64,000 nucleotides of DNA from Saccharopolyspora elongata (GCF_004348985.1 NZ_SMKW01000015.1:1-64000), one strand, 5' to 3'. Shown: positions 8,351 through 17,797, counted from the first letter of the stretch. Made by a program: numbers and translations. The notes: a model not told the origin generated them from the letters alone.

Positions 8351-8953
8351 ATGCGTGCTTCCGGCGACGTGCTGTTCGCCCACCTCCGCCGCACCAACGC
8401 GGACTTCGCCCGCCGGGTGCGGTCGATCGAGCCCGGCCAGTGGGCCGATCCGACCCCCTGCGCCGAATGGGACGTGCGCGCGCTGGTGAGCCACCTGGTG
8501 CAGGCGAACGCTATCTACCGGCTGCTGCTGCACGGCGGCGACAGCGCCCAGTTCCTGGTGATCCGCGAGCAGGACGCGCTCGGCGACGACCCCGCCGGAT
8601 CGTTCGACGCCGCCGCGGCGAGCTGCCTCGCCGCCTTCGGCGAGCCCGGCGCGCTGGACCGGGTCGTGGACTACCCGTTCGGCCCGGTCGACGGCCGCAA
8701 ACTGCTCGGCCTGCTCATCGCCGACACCGTCGTGCACGGCTGGGACCTCGCCCGCGCCACCGGCGGCCCGGAGGAACTGGACCCGTCGCTGGTCGAGTGG
8801 GTCGACGACAACTTCGAGTGGCTCTACACCGGCGTCGCCGAGGGGCCGCTCGACCCGGGCAGCACGCACAGCTACTTCGCGGCGGCCGCGGCGGCTCCCG
8901 CCGACGAGACCCGCCAGCAGCGGATGCTGCGCCTGATGGGCCGCCGACCCTGA
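8351..8953 (+). CDS. TIGR03086 / maleylpyruvate isomerase-like DinB-fold protein
   Basis: 200 residues of the actinobacterial TIGR03086 family (mycothiol-dependent maleylpyruvate isomerase N-terminal-like, DinB fold). Typical marks are WADPTPCAEWDVRALVSHL near residue 40 with the first metal histidine, and a later DTVVHGWDLARATG with the second histidine region. Family members bind a divalent metal and are thought to use mycothiol; most have no known substrate. It stands alone between a hairpin-rich spacer and the protease gene. Confidence 0.8.
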   Translation: MRASGDVLFAHLRRTNADFARRVRSIEPGQWADPTPCAEWDVRALVSHLVQANAIYRLLLHGGDSAQFLVIREQDALGDDPAGSFDAAAASCLAAFGEPGALDRVVDYPFGPVDGRKLLGLLIADTVVHGWDLARATGGPEELDPSLVEWVDDNFEWLYTGVAEGPLDPGSTHSYFAAAAAAPADETRQQRMLRLMGRRP

Positions 8954-9079
8954 GCTCCGCCACCGGAATTCGATCCCGAATCCGATCTTGCAGAATCCGC
9001 TCCTCCGCGCGCCCGGGCTGGGCTACCTTGATCAACATCGCACGTGATCTTCGTGCGGGAAATCGGAGGACAACAGCAG

Positions 9080-9967
9080 ATGACCAAGAACCTGCCGGTG
9101 CCGGGGTCGCTGAAGCGCACCGCGGCGCTGGCCGCCGCGGTCGCCGCCGCGGGCGCGTTCACGAGCTTCGGGACGGCGCAGGCCGACGAACCGACCGGCG
9201 ACGTGACGCCCTCGATCATCGGCGGCACACCCGCGGACCAGACCTACTCGTTCATGACGTCATTAGAGTACGAACGCAACGGGGACCCGAACTCGCACCG
9301 CTGCGGCGGCGCGCTGATCAGCCCGGAGTGGGTCGTGACGGCGGCGCACTGCGTCACCTCGCCCGACCCGAACGGCGGCGCCTACGTCGTGATGGACCCG
9401 GCGCTGCTGCACGTGCGCGTCGGCTCCAACGACCGGACCTCCGGCGGAACCATCGCCAAGCTCCAGGACATCGTGGTGCACCCCGAGTACCACTCGTACG
9501 AGGATCGCGAGCTGGGCAAGGACATCGCGCTCCTGCACCTCGACGGGCCGATCGCCGACGCGCCGGCGCCGATGGCCGACGAGCTCACCGCGCCGGGCAC
9601 CGCGGTCCGCGAGATCGGCTGGGGCTACGTCTCCAACGCCGACGCCGGTGACCCGACCAAGCTGCCGACGCAGCTCCAGCAGCTCGACACCTCGATCATC
9701 CCGTCCGACACGCCGAAGTGCGTGGCGGGCCCGGACGGCGACACCTCCTGGGGCATCCACGACGGCGACGTCTGCGCGGACAACCCCGAAGGCGTTCGCG
9801 GCCCCTGCGGCGGCGACTCCGGTTCGCCGCTGCTGGTCAAGGAAGGCGACCGCTGGCGGGTCGTCGGCGTGGACAGCCGCGGCGTCGGCCACGTCTGCGG
9901 CGAGTCGCCCGACGTCTACACCAGCGTCGGCCACTTCCGCGGCTGGATCGACAGCGTCATCGCGTGA
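9080..9967 (+). CDS. Secreted trypsin-like serine protease (S1 family)
   Basis: 295 residues from ATG 9080, preceded by GGAGGA. A Sec-type signal peptide occupies about 1-36 (KR, Ala-rich core, ending near TAQA), then a short propeptide and the activation site IIGGT (I46). The catalytic triad is visible: H90 in TAAHC, D148 in DIALL and S247 in CGGDSGSP. GDSGSP replaces the commoner GDSGGP. The cysteine pairs of bacterial trypsins (RCGG, AAHC, near PCGG and HVCGE) are present. The protein should be exported and autoactivated. It ends just before a strong terminator. Confidence 0.92.
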   Translation: MTKNLPVPGSLKRTAALAAAVAAAGAFTSFGTAQADEPTGDVTPSIIGGTPADQTYSFMTSLEYERNGDPNSHRCGGALISPEWVVTAAHCVTSPDPNGGAYVVMDPALLHVRVGSNDRTSGGTIAKLQDIVVHPEYHSYEDRELGKDIALLHLDGPIADAPAPMADELTAPGTAVREIGWGYVSNADAGDPTKLPTQLQQLDTSIIPSDTPKCVAGPDGDTSWGIHDGDVCADNPEGVRGPCGGDSGSPLLVKEGDRWRVVGVDSRGVGHVCGESPDVYTSVGHFRGWIDSVIA

Positions 9968-9972
9968 TCTCC

Positions 9973-10025
9973 TGATGGCACGGGGCCCCGGCGGTGGATC
10001 GCACCGCCGGGGCCCTGTGCCATCA
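9973..10025. terminator. Strong stem-loop terminator
   Basis: 24-bp arms (one mismatch) around a five-base loop GATCG, starting six bases after the protease stop. It is GC-rich without a U-tract, as usual for high-GC actinomycete terminators. It also sits at the 3' side of the minus-strand LacI remnant and may serve both. Confidence 0.85.
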
Positions 10026-10046
10026 GCACCGATCACGCCGTCCCCG

Positions 10047-10470
10047 TCAGGCGGAATCCCGCACCACCAGGTTCACGAACGGCCCTTCCGCCGGCGGCGC
10101 GGCTCGCGCGGGACGCCCCAGCGCCGACAGCACGCCGCCGGTCAGCCGCCGGGCTTCGGCCGCCAGGTCGACCCGGATCGCGCTCAGCGGCGGGTACGAG
10201 TAGCGGGCCAGCGGATCGTCGTGCACTCCGATGACGGCGGCACCGCGCCGACCGTGCGCACTTTGTGCTGCTGTAGCGACACAAAGTGCGCACGGGCCAA
10301 GACGCACACCTGACCAATGTGGACTCAAACCGGCCCACCTCCTGGAGAACTCCGGCGGCTCGGCTGGACGCCGCGGGCGAGGGCGACGAGGTCGTCGCCG
10401 CGAAGGACGACGGCGGCGACTACGACGAGAACCCGGTCGTCTGGCGGCTTCCCGGCCGGTAGCCCGGTGC
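10047..10470 (-). pseudogene. LacI-family regulator remnant interrupted by a hairpin element
   Basis: Read on the minus strand, a fragment VVLRGDDLVALARGVQ (about 10370-10430) resembles the last part of a LacI effector domain, where family members have a DDLVALG-like motif. After a disrupted stretch, the C-terminus resumes at about 10240 as AAVIGVHDDPLARYSYPPLS and ends at 10047, matching the conserved VIGFDD-PLA-Y--PPLT region. The HTH and most of the protein are absent. A 16-bp-arm hairpin (10252-10295) sits exactly in the break. The match to LacI is by motif only. Confidence 0.6.
10252..10295. repeat. Conserved-loop hairpin element, copy 1
   Basis: Perfect 16-bp arms (CCGTGCGCACTTTGTG and its complement) around the loop CTGCTGTAGCGA. 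The loop shares TGCTRTRGCG with the hairpins at 29620 and 54682 although the arms differ entirely. It lies inside the LacI remnant. Confidence 0.75.
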
Positions 10471-10561
10471 GGCGCGGCCGCATGATCGTGTTGAGATGTT
10501 CGCCCCCGCCCCGGACAGTGGTTTCGATGTCGGGCACATCGGCAAGGGACGGGGGCCGGGG

Positions 10562-11722
10562 ATGCGGGTAGCAACAGCGTGGCAGGTCGTCGTCGGAGGC
10601 GTGCTCGCCTGCGCGATGGCCTCGTGCACGGCTCCACCGAAGCCTTCGGCCGCGTCCGTGACGTCCTCGGTGCCGGACCGCGCCGCGCAGGTCGCGCCCA
10701 GCGAGCCGCTGGTCGTCACCGCGCACGCGGGCACGCTCACCTCGGTCACCGTTACCACGGACGGGGGAAGGACGATCCCCGGTTCGCTGCGCGACGGCGG
10801 CCGCAGGTGGAGCACGACGACGCCGCTGGAGTTCGGCACCACCTACCGGGTGCACGCCCTGGCCGAGGACGTCGAGCGGAAGCCGTCGGCACCGCTGAAC
10901 TCGACCTTCAGCACGGTCAAGCCCGTGGACACCGTCACCGTCGAGCGGACCCGGCCCACCGACGGCGACACGGTCGGCGTCGCCATGCCGGTGTCGATCT
11001 ACTTCAGCCGGCCGGTGACCGACCGGGCCGCCGTCGAGCGCCGCCTGTCGGTCGAGCCGTCGGTGCCGACCGAGGGCTCGTTCCACTGGATGAGCGACGA
11101 GCAGGTCAACTGGCGCCCCAAGGAATTCTGGAAGTCCGGCACCATCGTCCGGGTGCGCGCGCAGCTGTACGGCGTGGACACCGGCGGCGGCGTGATGGGC
11201 ACCGACGACACCGAGACCAGCTTCCTCATCGGGCGCGACCAGCGCGCGATCGGTGACGTCAACACCCACACGTTCACCGTCTTCCAGGACGGCCAGCCGA
11301 TCCGGGAGCTCCCGGCCTCCTACGGCAGGAGCGTCTACCCGACCCAGTCCGGCGTCCACGTGGCCTTCGAGAAGCACACCTCGACGCGGATGCGCTCGGA
11401 CACCTGGGGCGGGCCGCAGAAGGGTCAGCCCGGCTACTACGACGAGGTGCTCCCGCACGCCGTGCGCATCTCCAACAACGGCGAGTTCGTGCACGTCAAC
11501 GCCGCGACGGTCGGGCAGCAGGGGGTCGCCAACGTCTCGCACGGGTGCATCAACCTGTCGCCGGCCAACGGCAAGTGGTACTTCGACTTCGTGCAGATCG
11601 GCGACCCGGTGGAGATCGTCGGCTCCGACCGGCCGCTGACCCCGGCCGACGGCGACATCCCGGACTGGACGATCCCCTACGACGAGTACATCAAGGGCAG
11701 CGCCCTCTACCAGCCGCGCTGA
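10562..11722 (+). CDS. L,D-transpeptidase lipoprotein (LdtMt2-like)
   Basis: 386 residues from ATG 10562. A lipoprotein signal ends in AMASC (C22). Two Ig-like domains (Big_10 type, about 45-240) precede a YkuD catalytic domain with the signature HVNAATVG...VSHGCINLS; the nucleophile is C329. Such enzymes form 3-3 crosslinks between meso-diaminopimelate residues of peptidoglycan outside the membrane. The C-terminal PDWTIPYDEYIKGSALY tail is typical of actinobacterial Ldt proteins. Its 3' end overlaps the convergent MFS gene by 16 bp. Confidence 0.92.
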   Translation: MRVATAWQVVVGGVLACAMASCTAPPKPSAASVTSSVPDRAAQVAPSEPLVVTAHAGTLTSVTVTTDGGRTIPGSLRDGGRRWSTTTPLEFGTTYRVHALAEDVERKPSAPLNSTFSTVKPVDTVTVERTRPTDGDTVGVAMPVSIYFSRPVTDRAAVERRLSVEPSVPTEGSFHWMSDEQVNWRPKEFWKSGTIVRVRAQLYGVDTGGGVMGTDDTETSFLIGRDQRAIGDVNTHTFTVFQDGQPIRELPASYGRSVYPTQSGVHVAFEKHTSTRMRSDTWGGPQKGQPGYYDEVLPHAVRISNNGEFVHVNAATVGQQGVANVSHGCINLSPANGKWYFDFVQIGDPVEIVGSDRPLTPADGDIPDWTIPYDEYIKGSALYQPR

Positions 11723-13137
11723 GCTGCGTGCCGGGGCAGGAAGGCGGCGATCGCGAGCGCGAGGAGGGCCGCGGCGGCGGCCATCGCCATGATCACCTGG
11801 AAACCCGCCTCGGACGGCACGGTCAGCGCGCCGAACGTCGCGGTCAGCTGCGCGAGCACGGCGCCCGCCACCGCGCTGGAGACCGAGGTGCCGATGGCGC
11901 GCATCAAGGTGTTGAGGCTGTTGGCGGCCGCGGTCTCCGCGACGGGCACCGCCGCCATGATGAGCGCGGGCATCGCCCCGTAGGCGAGCCCGATGCCGGC
12001 GCCGATCACGCTGGAGACGAGCACGAGCTGCCAGACCGCGGACATCAGCACGATGCCCAGGACGTAGCCGGCGGCCACCACGACGGCGCCCAGCATCAGC
12101 GTCGTCTTCGGTCCCCGGGCCGTCGAAATGCGCGCGGACAGCGGCGCCATGGCCATCATCACCAGACCCGACGGGCCCATCGCCAGCCCCACGACGAACA
12201 TCGTCTGCGCCAGGCCGTAGCCGGTGGCCGCGGGCAACTGCAGGAGCTGCGGCAGCGCCAGGGACATCGCGAACATGGCGAACCCGAACACCGCGGACGC
12301 GATGTTGGTGAGCAGGACCTGGCGGCGCGCGGTGGTGCGCAGGTCCACCAGCGGCCGGGAGACGCGCAGCTCCCACCAGCCCCACAGCAGGAACAGCACC
12401 GCCGACGCACCGAGCAGCCCCCCGGCTCGGGTGGCGGTCCAGCCCCACTCCGCGCCCTTGGAGATCGCCAGCAGCAGGCAGATCAGCCCGGCCGACAGCC
12501 CGATCGCGCCCACGAGGTCGAAGCGCCCGCCGCTGCGCACGCCGGATTCCGGCACGAATGCCAGCACCAGCGCGGTCGCGACAGCTCCCAGGCCCGCCGA
12601 CGTCCAGAAGAGCACGTGCCAGTCGGCGCGTTCGGCCAGGAAGGCGGCCGCGGGCAGGCCGAGCGCGCCGCCGACGCCCAGCGAGGCGCTCATGGTCGCG
12701 GTGGCCGAGCCGAGCCGTTCGGCCGGGAGGACGTCGCGCATGATGCTGATCCCCAGCGGGATGACGCCCGCCGCCAGCCCCTGCAGGCTCCGCCCGATGA
12801 CCATGGGCGCCAACGAGTCGCTGAGGCCGCAGACCGCGGAGCCGGCCACCAGCAGCACCAGGCTGATCAGCAGCATGCGCCGCTTGCCGTACATGTCCCC
12901 CAGCCGGCCCACGACCGGGGTCGCGACGGCCCCGGCGAGCAGCGTCGCGGTGATCGCCCACGCGGCGTCGGACGCGGACGCGCCCAGCAGCGCGGGGAGC
13001 ACCGGGATCAGCGGGATGACCAGGGTCTGCATCAGCGAGACCACGATCCCGCCGAAGGCCAGCACCGCCACGACGGTGTTCGCGCGCGGCGGGCCCGAGA
13101 CCACGGCGTCGGCGGCTCGGGCTGGGGCGTGGGGCAT
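11707..13137 (-). CDS. MFS drug exporter, DHA2-type
   Basis: 476 residues with about 14 hydrophobic helices. Motif A is seen as GRLGDMYGKRRMLL after the second helix and the antiporter region as LQGLAAGVIPLGISIMRD, features of the DHA2/EmrB drug:H+ antiporters. Divergent from the P450 operon across a 114-bp gap holding a strong dyad, so export and oxidation are probably co-regulated by the TetR gene in that operon. The exported compound is unknown. Confidence 0.88.
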   Translation of the reverse strand: MPHAPARAADAVVSGPPRANTVVAVLAFGGIVVSLMQTLVIPLIPVLPALLGASASDAAWAITATLLAGAVATPVVGRLGDMYGKRRMLLISLVLLVAGSAVCGLSDSLAPMVIGRSLQGLAAGVIPLGISIMRDVLPAERLGSATATMSASLGVGGALGLPAAAFLAERADWHVLFWTSAGLGAVATALVLAFVPESGVRSGGRFDLVGAIGLSAGLICLLLAISKGAEWGWTATRAGGLLGASAVLFLLWGWWELRVSRPLVDLRTTARRQVLLTNIASAVFGFAMFAMSLALPQLLQLPAATGYGLAQTMFVVGLAMGPSGLVMMAMAPLSARISTARGPKTTLMLGAVVVAAGYVLGIVLMSAVWQLVLVSSVIGAGIGLAYGAMPALIMAAVPVAETAAANSLNTLMRAIGTSVSSAVAGAVLAQLTATFGALTVPSEAGFQVIMAMAAAAALLALAIAAFLPRHAAQRGW

Positions 13138-13176
13138 GGCAGGGCCTCCGTCGGGGTGATCGGCGTTGCCGGTCGG

Positions 13177-13208
13177 CTACTTTAAATCAGTTGATTGACT
13201 TAAAGTAG
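13177..13208. promoter_or_regulatory. Dyad operator between MFS and P450 genes
   Basis: Arms CTACTTTAAATCA and TGACTTAAAGTAG (13 bp, one mismatch) with a six-base centre, in an AT-rich island 44 bp before the P450 start and 40 bp from the MFS start. Size and symmetry suit a TetR dimer pair; the TetR gene at 14472 is the obvious candidate. Confidence 0.75.
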
Positions 13209-13251
13209 CGGGATCGGTTAACTGGTCGCAGACCGACCGGGAGGAGCACGC

Positions 13252-14469
13252 ATGACCGTCGAGGGCGAACAGCTGCTGGACTACCCGATTCCCAGCGCGG
13301 CGGCGCTGGAACCGCCCGCGGAGTGGGCGCAGCTCCGGCAGGGGTGCCCGGTGGCGCGGGTGTCGCTGCCCAGCGGCGACGAGGCGTCGCTGCTCACCCG
13401 CTACGACGACGTCAAGCGGGTGCTTTCCGACCCGCGGTTCACCCGGCAGCTCAGCGCCGAAGGCGCGGCCCGAATCTCGGCCAACGAGTCGGGCGGCGTG
13501 TTCAACAGCTCGCTGGCGACCTCGCTCCCCCAGTCCGGCGACGCGCACCAGCGGTGGCGGCGGATGGTCGGCAAGTGGTTCACCGCGCGGCGGATGACCG
13601 CGCTGCGACCCGAGATCGAGGCGATGGCCGAGCGGCTCATCGACGACATGGTGGCGCGCGGCGACCACGCGGATCTCAAGGCGAGCCTCGGCTTCCCGCT
13701 GCCGGTGTGGGTCATCTGCACGATGCTCGGCGTGCCGGACAGCGACCGGGACAAGTTCGCGCACTGGTCCGACACACTGCTCAACCTGACCCGCTACGAG
13801 CAGGCGGAGATCGACGCGGCGCAGGCCGAGTTCGTCGAGTACATGGCCGCCCACATCGCCGCCAAGCGCGCGGCGCCGGGCGACGACCTGCTCAGCGAGC
13901 TGATCGCGGGCACCGACGCCGAGGGCCGCCGGCTCAGCGACGCGGAACTGGTGGGCACCGGCCAGGGCCTGCTGGTCGCCGGGCACGAGACCACGGCGAA
14001 CATGATCGGCAAGATGGTGGCGATGCTGCTGGCCGACCGCACGCGGTGGGAACGGCTGCTCGCGGACCGCTCCCTGGTGCGCACCGCGGTGGAGGAGGCG
14101 CTGCGGTTCGATGCCAACCCCGGCTTCGGCATGCCGCGCTACATCGGCGAGGACGCCGAGGTCGCCGACATCGAGCTGCCCGCGGGGACGACCGTGGTGT
14201 GCAGCATGGCCGCGGCCAACCGCGACGCCACGGCGTTCGACGGCGCCGACGAGATGGACCTCGGCCGCAGCCCGAACCCGCACCTGGCCTTCGGCGCCGG
14301 GGCGCACTCCTGCCTGGGGCAGGCGTTGGCCCGCACCGAGCTGCAGGCCGTGCTCGACGTGCTGCTCCGCCGGCTCCCCACGCTGGAGCTCGCTGTGGCG
14401 CCGGAAGACCTCAACCGGGTCGAGGGCCTCGCCGTCGGCGGCCTCCGCGAACTTCCGGTGCGGTGGTGA
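13252..14469 (+). CDS. Cytochrome P450 (first of two)
   Basis: 405 residues of the soluble actinomycete class. The I-helix oxygen-binding motif AGHETT, a K-helix ExxR (EEALRF) and the haem loop FGAGAHSCLGQALAR with ligand C354 are all present. GGGAGGAG lies seven bases before the ATG. It heads an operon TetR-ferredoxin-reductase-P450-ferredoxin, which supplies its electrons. Mono-oxygenation of a hydrophobic substrate is expected; no neighbour identifies it. It shares the operon with a more CYP105-like second P450. Confidence 0.92.
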   Translation: MTVEGEQLLDYPIPSAAALEPPAEWAQLRQGCPVARVSLPSGDEASLLTRYDDVKRVLSDPRFTRQLSAEGAARISANESGGVFNSSLATSLPQSGDAHQRWRRMVGKWFTARRMTALRPEIEAMAERLIDDMVARGDHADLKASLGFPLPVWVICTMLGVPDSDRDKFAHWSDTLLNLTRYEQAEIDAAQAEFVEYMAAHIAAKRAAPGDDLLSELIAGTDAEGRRLSDAELVGTGQGLLVAGHETTANMIGKMVAMLLADRTRWERLLADRSLVRTAVEEALRFDANPGFGMPRYIGEDAEVADIELPAGTTVVCSMAAANRDATAFDGADEMDLGRSPNPHLAFGAGAHSCLGQALARTELQAVLDVLLRRLPTLELAVAPEDLNRVEGLAVGGLRELPVRW

Positions 14470-14471
14470 CG

Positions 14472-15116
14472 ATGGCCGGGAAGACCGTCCGGGCGGAGCG
14501 GGTCAACGCGACGCGGGAACAGATCTTGGCGGCGGCGGAACGGCTTTTCGCCGAGCACGGGGTGTTCGCCGTGTCCAACCGCCAGGTCAGCGAGGCCGCG
14601 GGGCAGGGCAACAACACCGCGGTCGGCTACCACTTCGGCACCAAGGCCGACCTGGTGCGGGCGATCGCGCGCCGGCACTCCGAGCAGATCGAGCGGCTGC
14701 GCCTGACCATGGTCGCCGAGGCCGACGGCTCCACCGACGTGCGGGACTGGGTGGCCTGCCTGGTCTGCCCGGTCACCGAGCACCTGGCCGCCCTCGGCAG
14801 CCCCACCTGGTTCGCCCGGTTCGGGGCGCAGGTCATGACCGATCCCGCGCTGCGCGAGATCATGATCGACGAGTCCCTCACCGCGCCGTCGCTGCTGACG
14901 GTCCTCGACGGCCTCAACCGGTGCCTGCCCGACCTGCCGGTCGACGTGCGGCTGGAGCGCGGCGACATGGCCCGCCAGCTCATGGTGCACATGTGCGCCG
15001 AGCGCGAACGCGCTCTCGCCGAAGGCACCGCCACACCGCGGAACAACTGGCAGGGCGCCGCGAGCGGCTTGATCGACGCTATCGTCGGGATGTGGCTGGC
15101 ACCGGTCACGCGTTGA
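14472..15116 (+). CDS. TetR-family repressor
   Basis: 214 residues, starting two bases after the P450 stop. The N-terminal HTH reads REQILAAAERLFAEHG...SNRQVSEAAGQGNNTAVGYHFGTKADLV, a clear TetR domain; the C-terminal ligand-binding part is unrecognised. Being the second gene of the P450 operon and with a dyad at 13177, it probably represses both the operon and the divergent exporter until a P450 substrate binds. Confidence 0.9.
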   Translation: MAGKTVRAERVNATREQILAAAERLFAEHGVFAVSNRQVSEAAGQGNNTAVGYHFGTKADLVRAIARRHSEQIERLRLTMVAEADGSTDVRDWVACLVCPVTEHLAALGSPTWFARFGAQVMTDPALREIMIDESLTAPSLLTVLDGLNRCLPDLPVDVRLERGDMARQLMVHMCAERERALAEGTATPRNNWQGAASGLIDAIVGMWLAPVTR

Positions 15117-15158
15117 TTTCCGTTCGGACCAGCCGAATTCCGCCCGAGGAGGATGCTC

Positions 15159-15359
15159 GTGAAGGTGACCGTCGACGAGGACAGGTGTTGCGGCGCAGGG
15201 CAATGCGCGCTGCTCGCCCCCGAGGTGTTCGACCAGCGGGAGGACGACGGGGTCGTGATCCTGCTCGACGCGGCACCGGCCGAGCCGCTGCACGCCGCGG
15301 TCCGCGAGGCGGCCGGCGTGTGCCCGGCGGCGGCGATCGAGCTGGGCGAGAACGCGTGA
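15159..15359 (+). CDS. 3Fe-4S ferredoxin (P450 partner 1)
   Basis: 66 residues from GTG 15159, chosen because AGGAGG ends six bases before it; the ATG at 15153 abuts the ribosome site. Cluster cysteines occur as RCCGAGQC and GVCPAAAI, the single-cluster 3Fe-4S pattern of actinomycete P450 ferredoxins. It transfers electrons from the reductase to a P450. Its stop overlaps the reductase start (GTGA). Confidence 0.88.
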   Translation: MKVTVDEDRCCGAGQCALLAPEVFDQREDDGVVILLDAAPAEPLHAAVREAAGVCPAAAIELGENA

Positions 15360-16537
15360 GCGCGCCCGCAGGCGTGCTGGTGGTCGGCGCGTCCGCCGCC
15401 GGCATCGCCACCGCAGATGCGTTGCGCCGCAAGGGATATCACGATTCCCTGACCCTCCTGGGCGCCGAGTCGCATCTGCCCTACGACCGCCCGCCGCTGT
15501 CCAAGCAGGTCCTCTCCGGGACCTGGGAGGCCGAGCGGGTGCGGCTCCGGTCGCCGGAGAAGCTGGCCGAACTGGACGCCGACATCATCCTCGGCGACCC
15601 GGCGGTCGGCCTGGATCCGGCGACCCGCACCGTCCGCACCGCCTCCGGCCGAACCCTGACCGCCGGAACCATCGTCGTGGCGACGGGGCTGCGGCCCCGC
15701 ACGCTGCCCGGCCAGGACGGCCTGACCGGCGTGCACGTGCTGCGCACCGTCGACGACTCCCTGGCGCTGCGGTCCGCCCTGCTGAGCGCGACGCGGGTGG
15801 TCGTCGTCGGGGACGGCGTCCTCGGCACCGAAATCGCCGCCACGGCAAGGGGAATGGGCGCGGACGTGACACTGGTCGGCCCGCAGCCGGCGCCGATGGC
15901 GAGCCAGTTCGGCACCCTGGTCGGCGGGCTGCTCGGGGAACTGCACGCCGAGCGCGGCGTCCGGCTGCGGCTGGGCGCGGCCGTCGACGGGCTGACCGGG
16001 CGGGACGGCAGGGTCACCGGCGTGCGCCTGGACACCGGCGACGAACTGCCCGCCGACGTCGTCGTGGTGGCGCTCGGCGCCGCGCCGGCGACGGAATGGC
16101 TCGCGGAAAGCGGGCTGCAGCTGGACAACGGGCTCGTCTGCGACTCCCGCTGCCGTGCGGCGGAAGGGATCTACGGCGCCGGGGACGTGGCCCGCTGGCA
16201 GCACGACGCGCTCGGCGTCCCGCTGCGGCTGGAGAACCGGACCAACGCCACCATGCAGGCGAACGCCGTCGCGGCCAACATCCTCGGCGAGGACCAGCCC
16301 TACTCCCCCGTGCCGCACTTCTGGACCGACCAGTACGACACCAAGATCCAGGTCCACGGCCTGCCCACGGCCGCCGCCGAAGCGACCATCGTGGACGGAG
16401 ACCCGGCGGACGGGCGATTCGTCGCGATGTACCACCGCGATGGCGAGGCCGTGGGCGTGCTGGGCTGGAACATGCCCAAGCAGACCCGGTTGCGCCGCGG
16501 CGAGGTCGTCGAGGCGCTGTCCGCACCGGTCCGGTGA
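15356..16537 (+). CDS. FAD-dependent ferredoxin reductase
   Basis: 393 residues, GTG start overlapping the ferredoxin stop. FAD-binding VVGASAAGIATADALR at the N-terminus, a GATG-like VVATGLRPR, the NAD(P)H-binding VVVVGDGVLGTEIAA and a C-terminal FAD motif IYGAGDVARW identify the rhodocoxin/putidaredoxin reductase family. It should pass electrons from NAD(P)H to the two 3Fe-4S ferredoxins of this operon. It is the only reductase present, so it probably serves both P450s. Confidence 0.92.
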   Translation: MSAPAGVLVVGASAAGIATADALRRKGYHDSLTLLGAESHLPYDRPPLSKQVLSGTWEAERVRLRSPEKLAELDADIILGDPAVGLDPATRTVRTASGRTLTAGTIVVATGLRPRTLPGQDGLTGVHVLRTVDDSLALRSALLSATRVVVVGDGVLGTEIAATARGMGADVTLVGPQPAPMASQFGTLVGGLLGELHAERGVRLRLGAAVDGLTGRDGRVTGVRLDTGDELPADVVVVALGAAPATEWLAESGLQLDNGLVCDSRCRAAEGIYGAGDVARWQHDALGVPLRLENRTNATMQANAVAANILGEDQPYSPVPHFWTDQYDTKIQVHGLPTAAAEATIVDGDPADGRFVAMYHRDGEAVGVLGWNMPKQTRLRRGEVVEALSAPVR

Positions 16538-16557
16538 CGATCCAGGAAGGGCAAGTG

Positions 16558-17775
16558 ATGATCCCAGTTCGCGAGGAATCGGCGGATGTCCCGGAGTTCC
16601 CGATGGCCCGGGCGGCGGGCTGCCCGTTCGACCCGCCGCCAGACCTGCGGTCCCGGCAGGAGGCGGGGCCGCTCGCGAAGGTCCGGCTGTGGGACGGCAG
16701 CACCCCTTGGCTGGTAACCCGCTACGCGGAGCAGCGGACGCTGCTGGCCGATCCGCGGGTCAGCGCCGACATCACTCGCCCCGGCTACCCCAGCTCGGCG
16801 CCGGTCAGGCCGGGCGGTTCCGGCGTCAGCTTCATCCTGATGGACGATCCCGAGCACGCCAGGCTGCGGCGGATGGTGACCGCGCCGTTCACCGTCAAGC
16901 GGGTGGCCGCGATGCGCCCGGCCGTGCAGAAGATCGTGGACGACCTGATCGACGAAATGCTCGCCGGCCCGAACCCGGTGGACCTGGTCGAGGCGTTCGC
17001 GCTGCCGGTGCCGTCGCTGGTGATCTGCGAACTGCTCGGCGTCCCCTACTCCGATCACGACTTCTTCCAGGAGAACAGCAAGACCATCATCAAGCGGGAC
17101 GCGAGCCCCGACGACCGCACCGCCGCGATGGGCCGGCTGGCCGGGTACCTGGACGAACTCGTCGGCGCGAAGCTCGCGAACCCCGGCGACGACCTGCTGT
17201 CCCGGCTGACCGAGCGGGTCGCGGCCGGGGAACTGGCCCGGGACGAAGCGGCGCGGATGGGCGTGCTGCTGCTGATCGCCGGGCACGAGACCACCGCGAA
17301 CATGATCGCCCTCGGCACGCTCGCCCTGCTGGAGCACCCGGAACAGCTGGCGCTGCTGCGCGAGTCCGACGACCCGAAGCTGGTCGCCGGCGCGGTCGAG
17401 GAACTGCTGCGCTACCTGCACATCACGCACAACGGGCGGCGCCGGGTGGCGCTGGAGGACATCGAGATCGGCGGTCACGTCATCCGCGCCGGTGAGGGCC
17501 TGATCATGGCCAACGACATCGGCAACCGCGATCCCGAGGCGTTCCCCGATCCCGACCGGCTGGACCTCACCCGCGACGCCCGCCACCACGTGGCCTTCGG
17601 CTTCGGCGTGCACCAGTGCCTCGGGCAGCCGCTCGCGCGGATGGAGCTGCAGGTCGTCTACAGCACGCTCTACCGGCGCATCCCCACCCTGCGGCTGGCC
17701 GAAGACCTGGCGCAGATCCCGTTCAAGCACGACGGTTCCGTCTACGGCGTCTACCGCCTGCCGGTCACCTGGTGA
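16558..17775 (+). CDS. Cytochrome P450 (second, CYP105-like)
   Basis: 405 residues. LLGVPYSDHDFFQENSK, AGHETTANMI, EELLRYL and the haem loop FGFGVHQCLGQPLAR with C354 resemble the CYP105 family, catabolic and drug-modifying P450s of actinomycetes. It follows the reductase by about 20 bp (GGAAGG upstream) and is followed by its own ferredoxin, the usual CYP105 arrangement. The GTG at 16555 is an alternative start. Subfamily assignment rests on motif resemblance. Confidence 0.92.
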   Translation: MIPVREESADVPEFPMARAAGCPFDPPPDLRSRQEAGPLAKVRLWDGSTPWLVTRYAEQRTLLADPRVSADITRPGYPSSAPVRPGGSGVSFILMDDPEHARLRRMVTAPFTVKRVAAMRPAVQKIVDDLIDEMLAGPNPVDLVEAFALPVPSLVICELLGVPYSDHDFFQENSKTIIKRDASPDDRTAAMGRLAGYLDELVGAKLANPGDDLLSRLTERVAAGELARDEAARMGVLLLIAGHETTANMIALGTLALLEHPEQLALLRESDDPKLVAGAVEELLRYLHITHNGRRRVALEDIEIGGHVIRAGEGLIMANDIGNRDPEAFPDPDRLDLTRDARHHVAFGFGVHQCLGQPLARMELQVVYSTLYRRIPTLRLAEDLAQIPFKHDGSVYGVYRLPVTW

Positions 17776-17797
17776 CCGGCCGACCCGAGGAGTTCCG

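Noticed and set aside
13323..14469. A second gene in frame with the TetR regulator inside the first P450
   Set aside because: The upstream part of that frame is an out-of-frame shadow of the P450; TetR similarity starts at ATG 14472.
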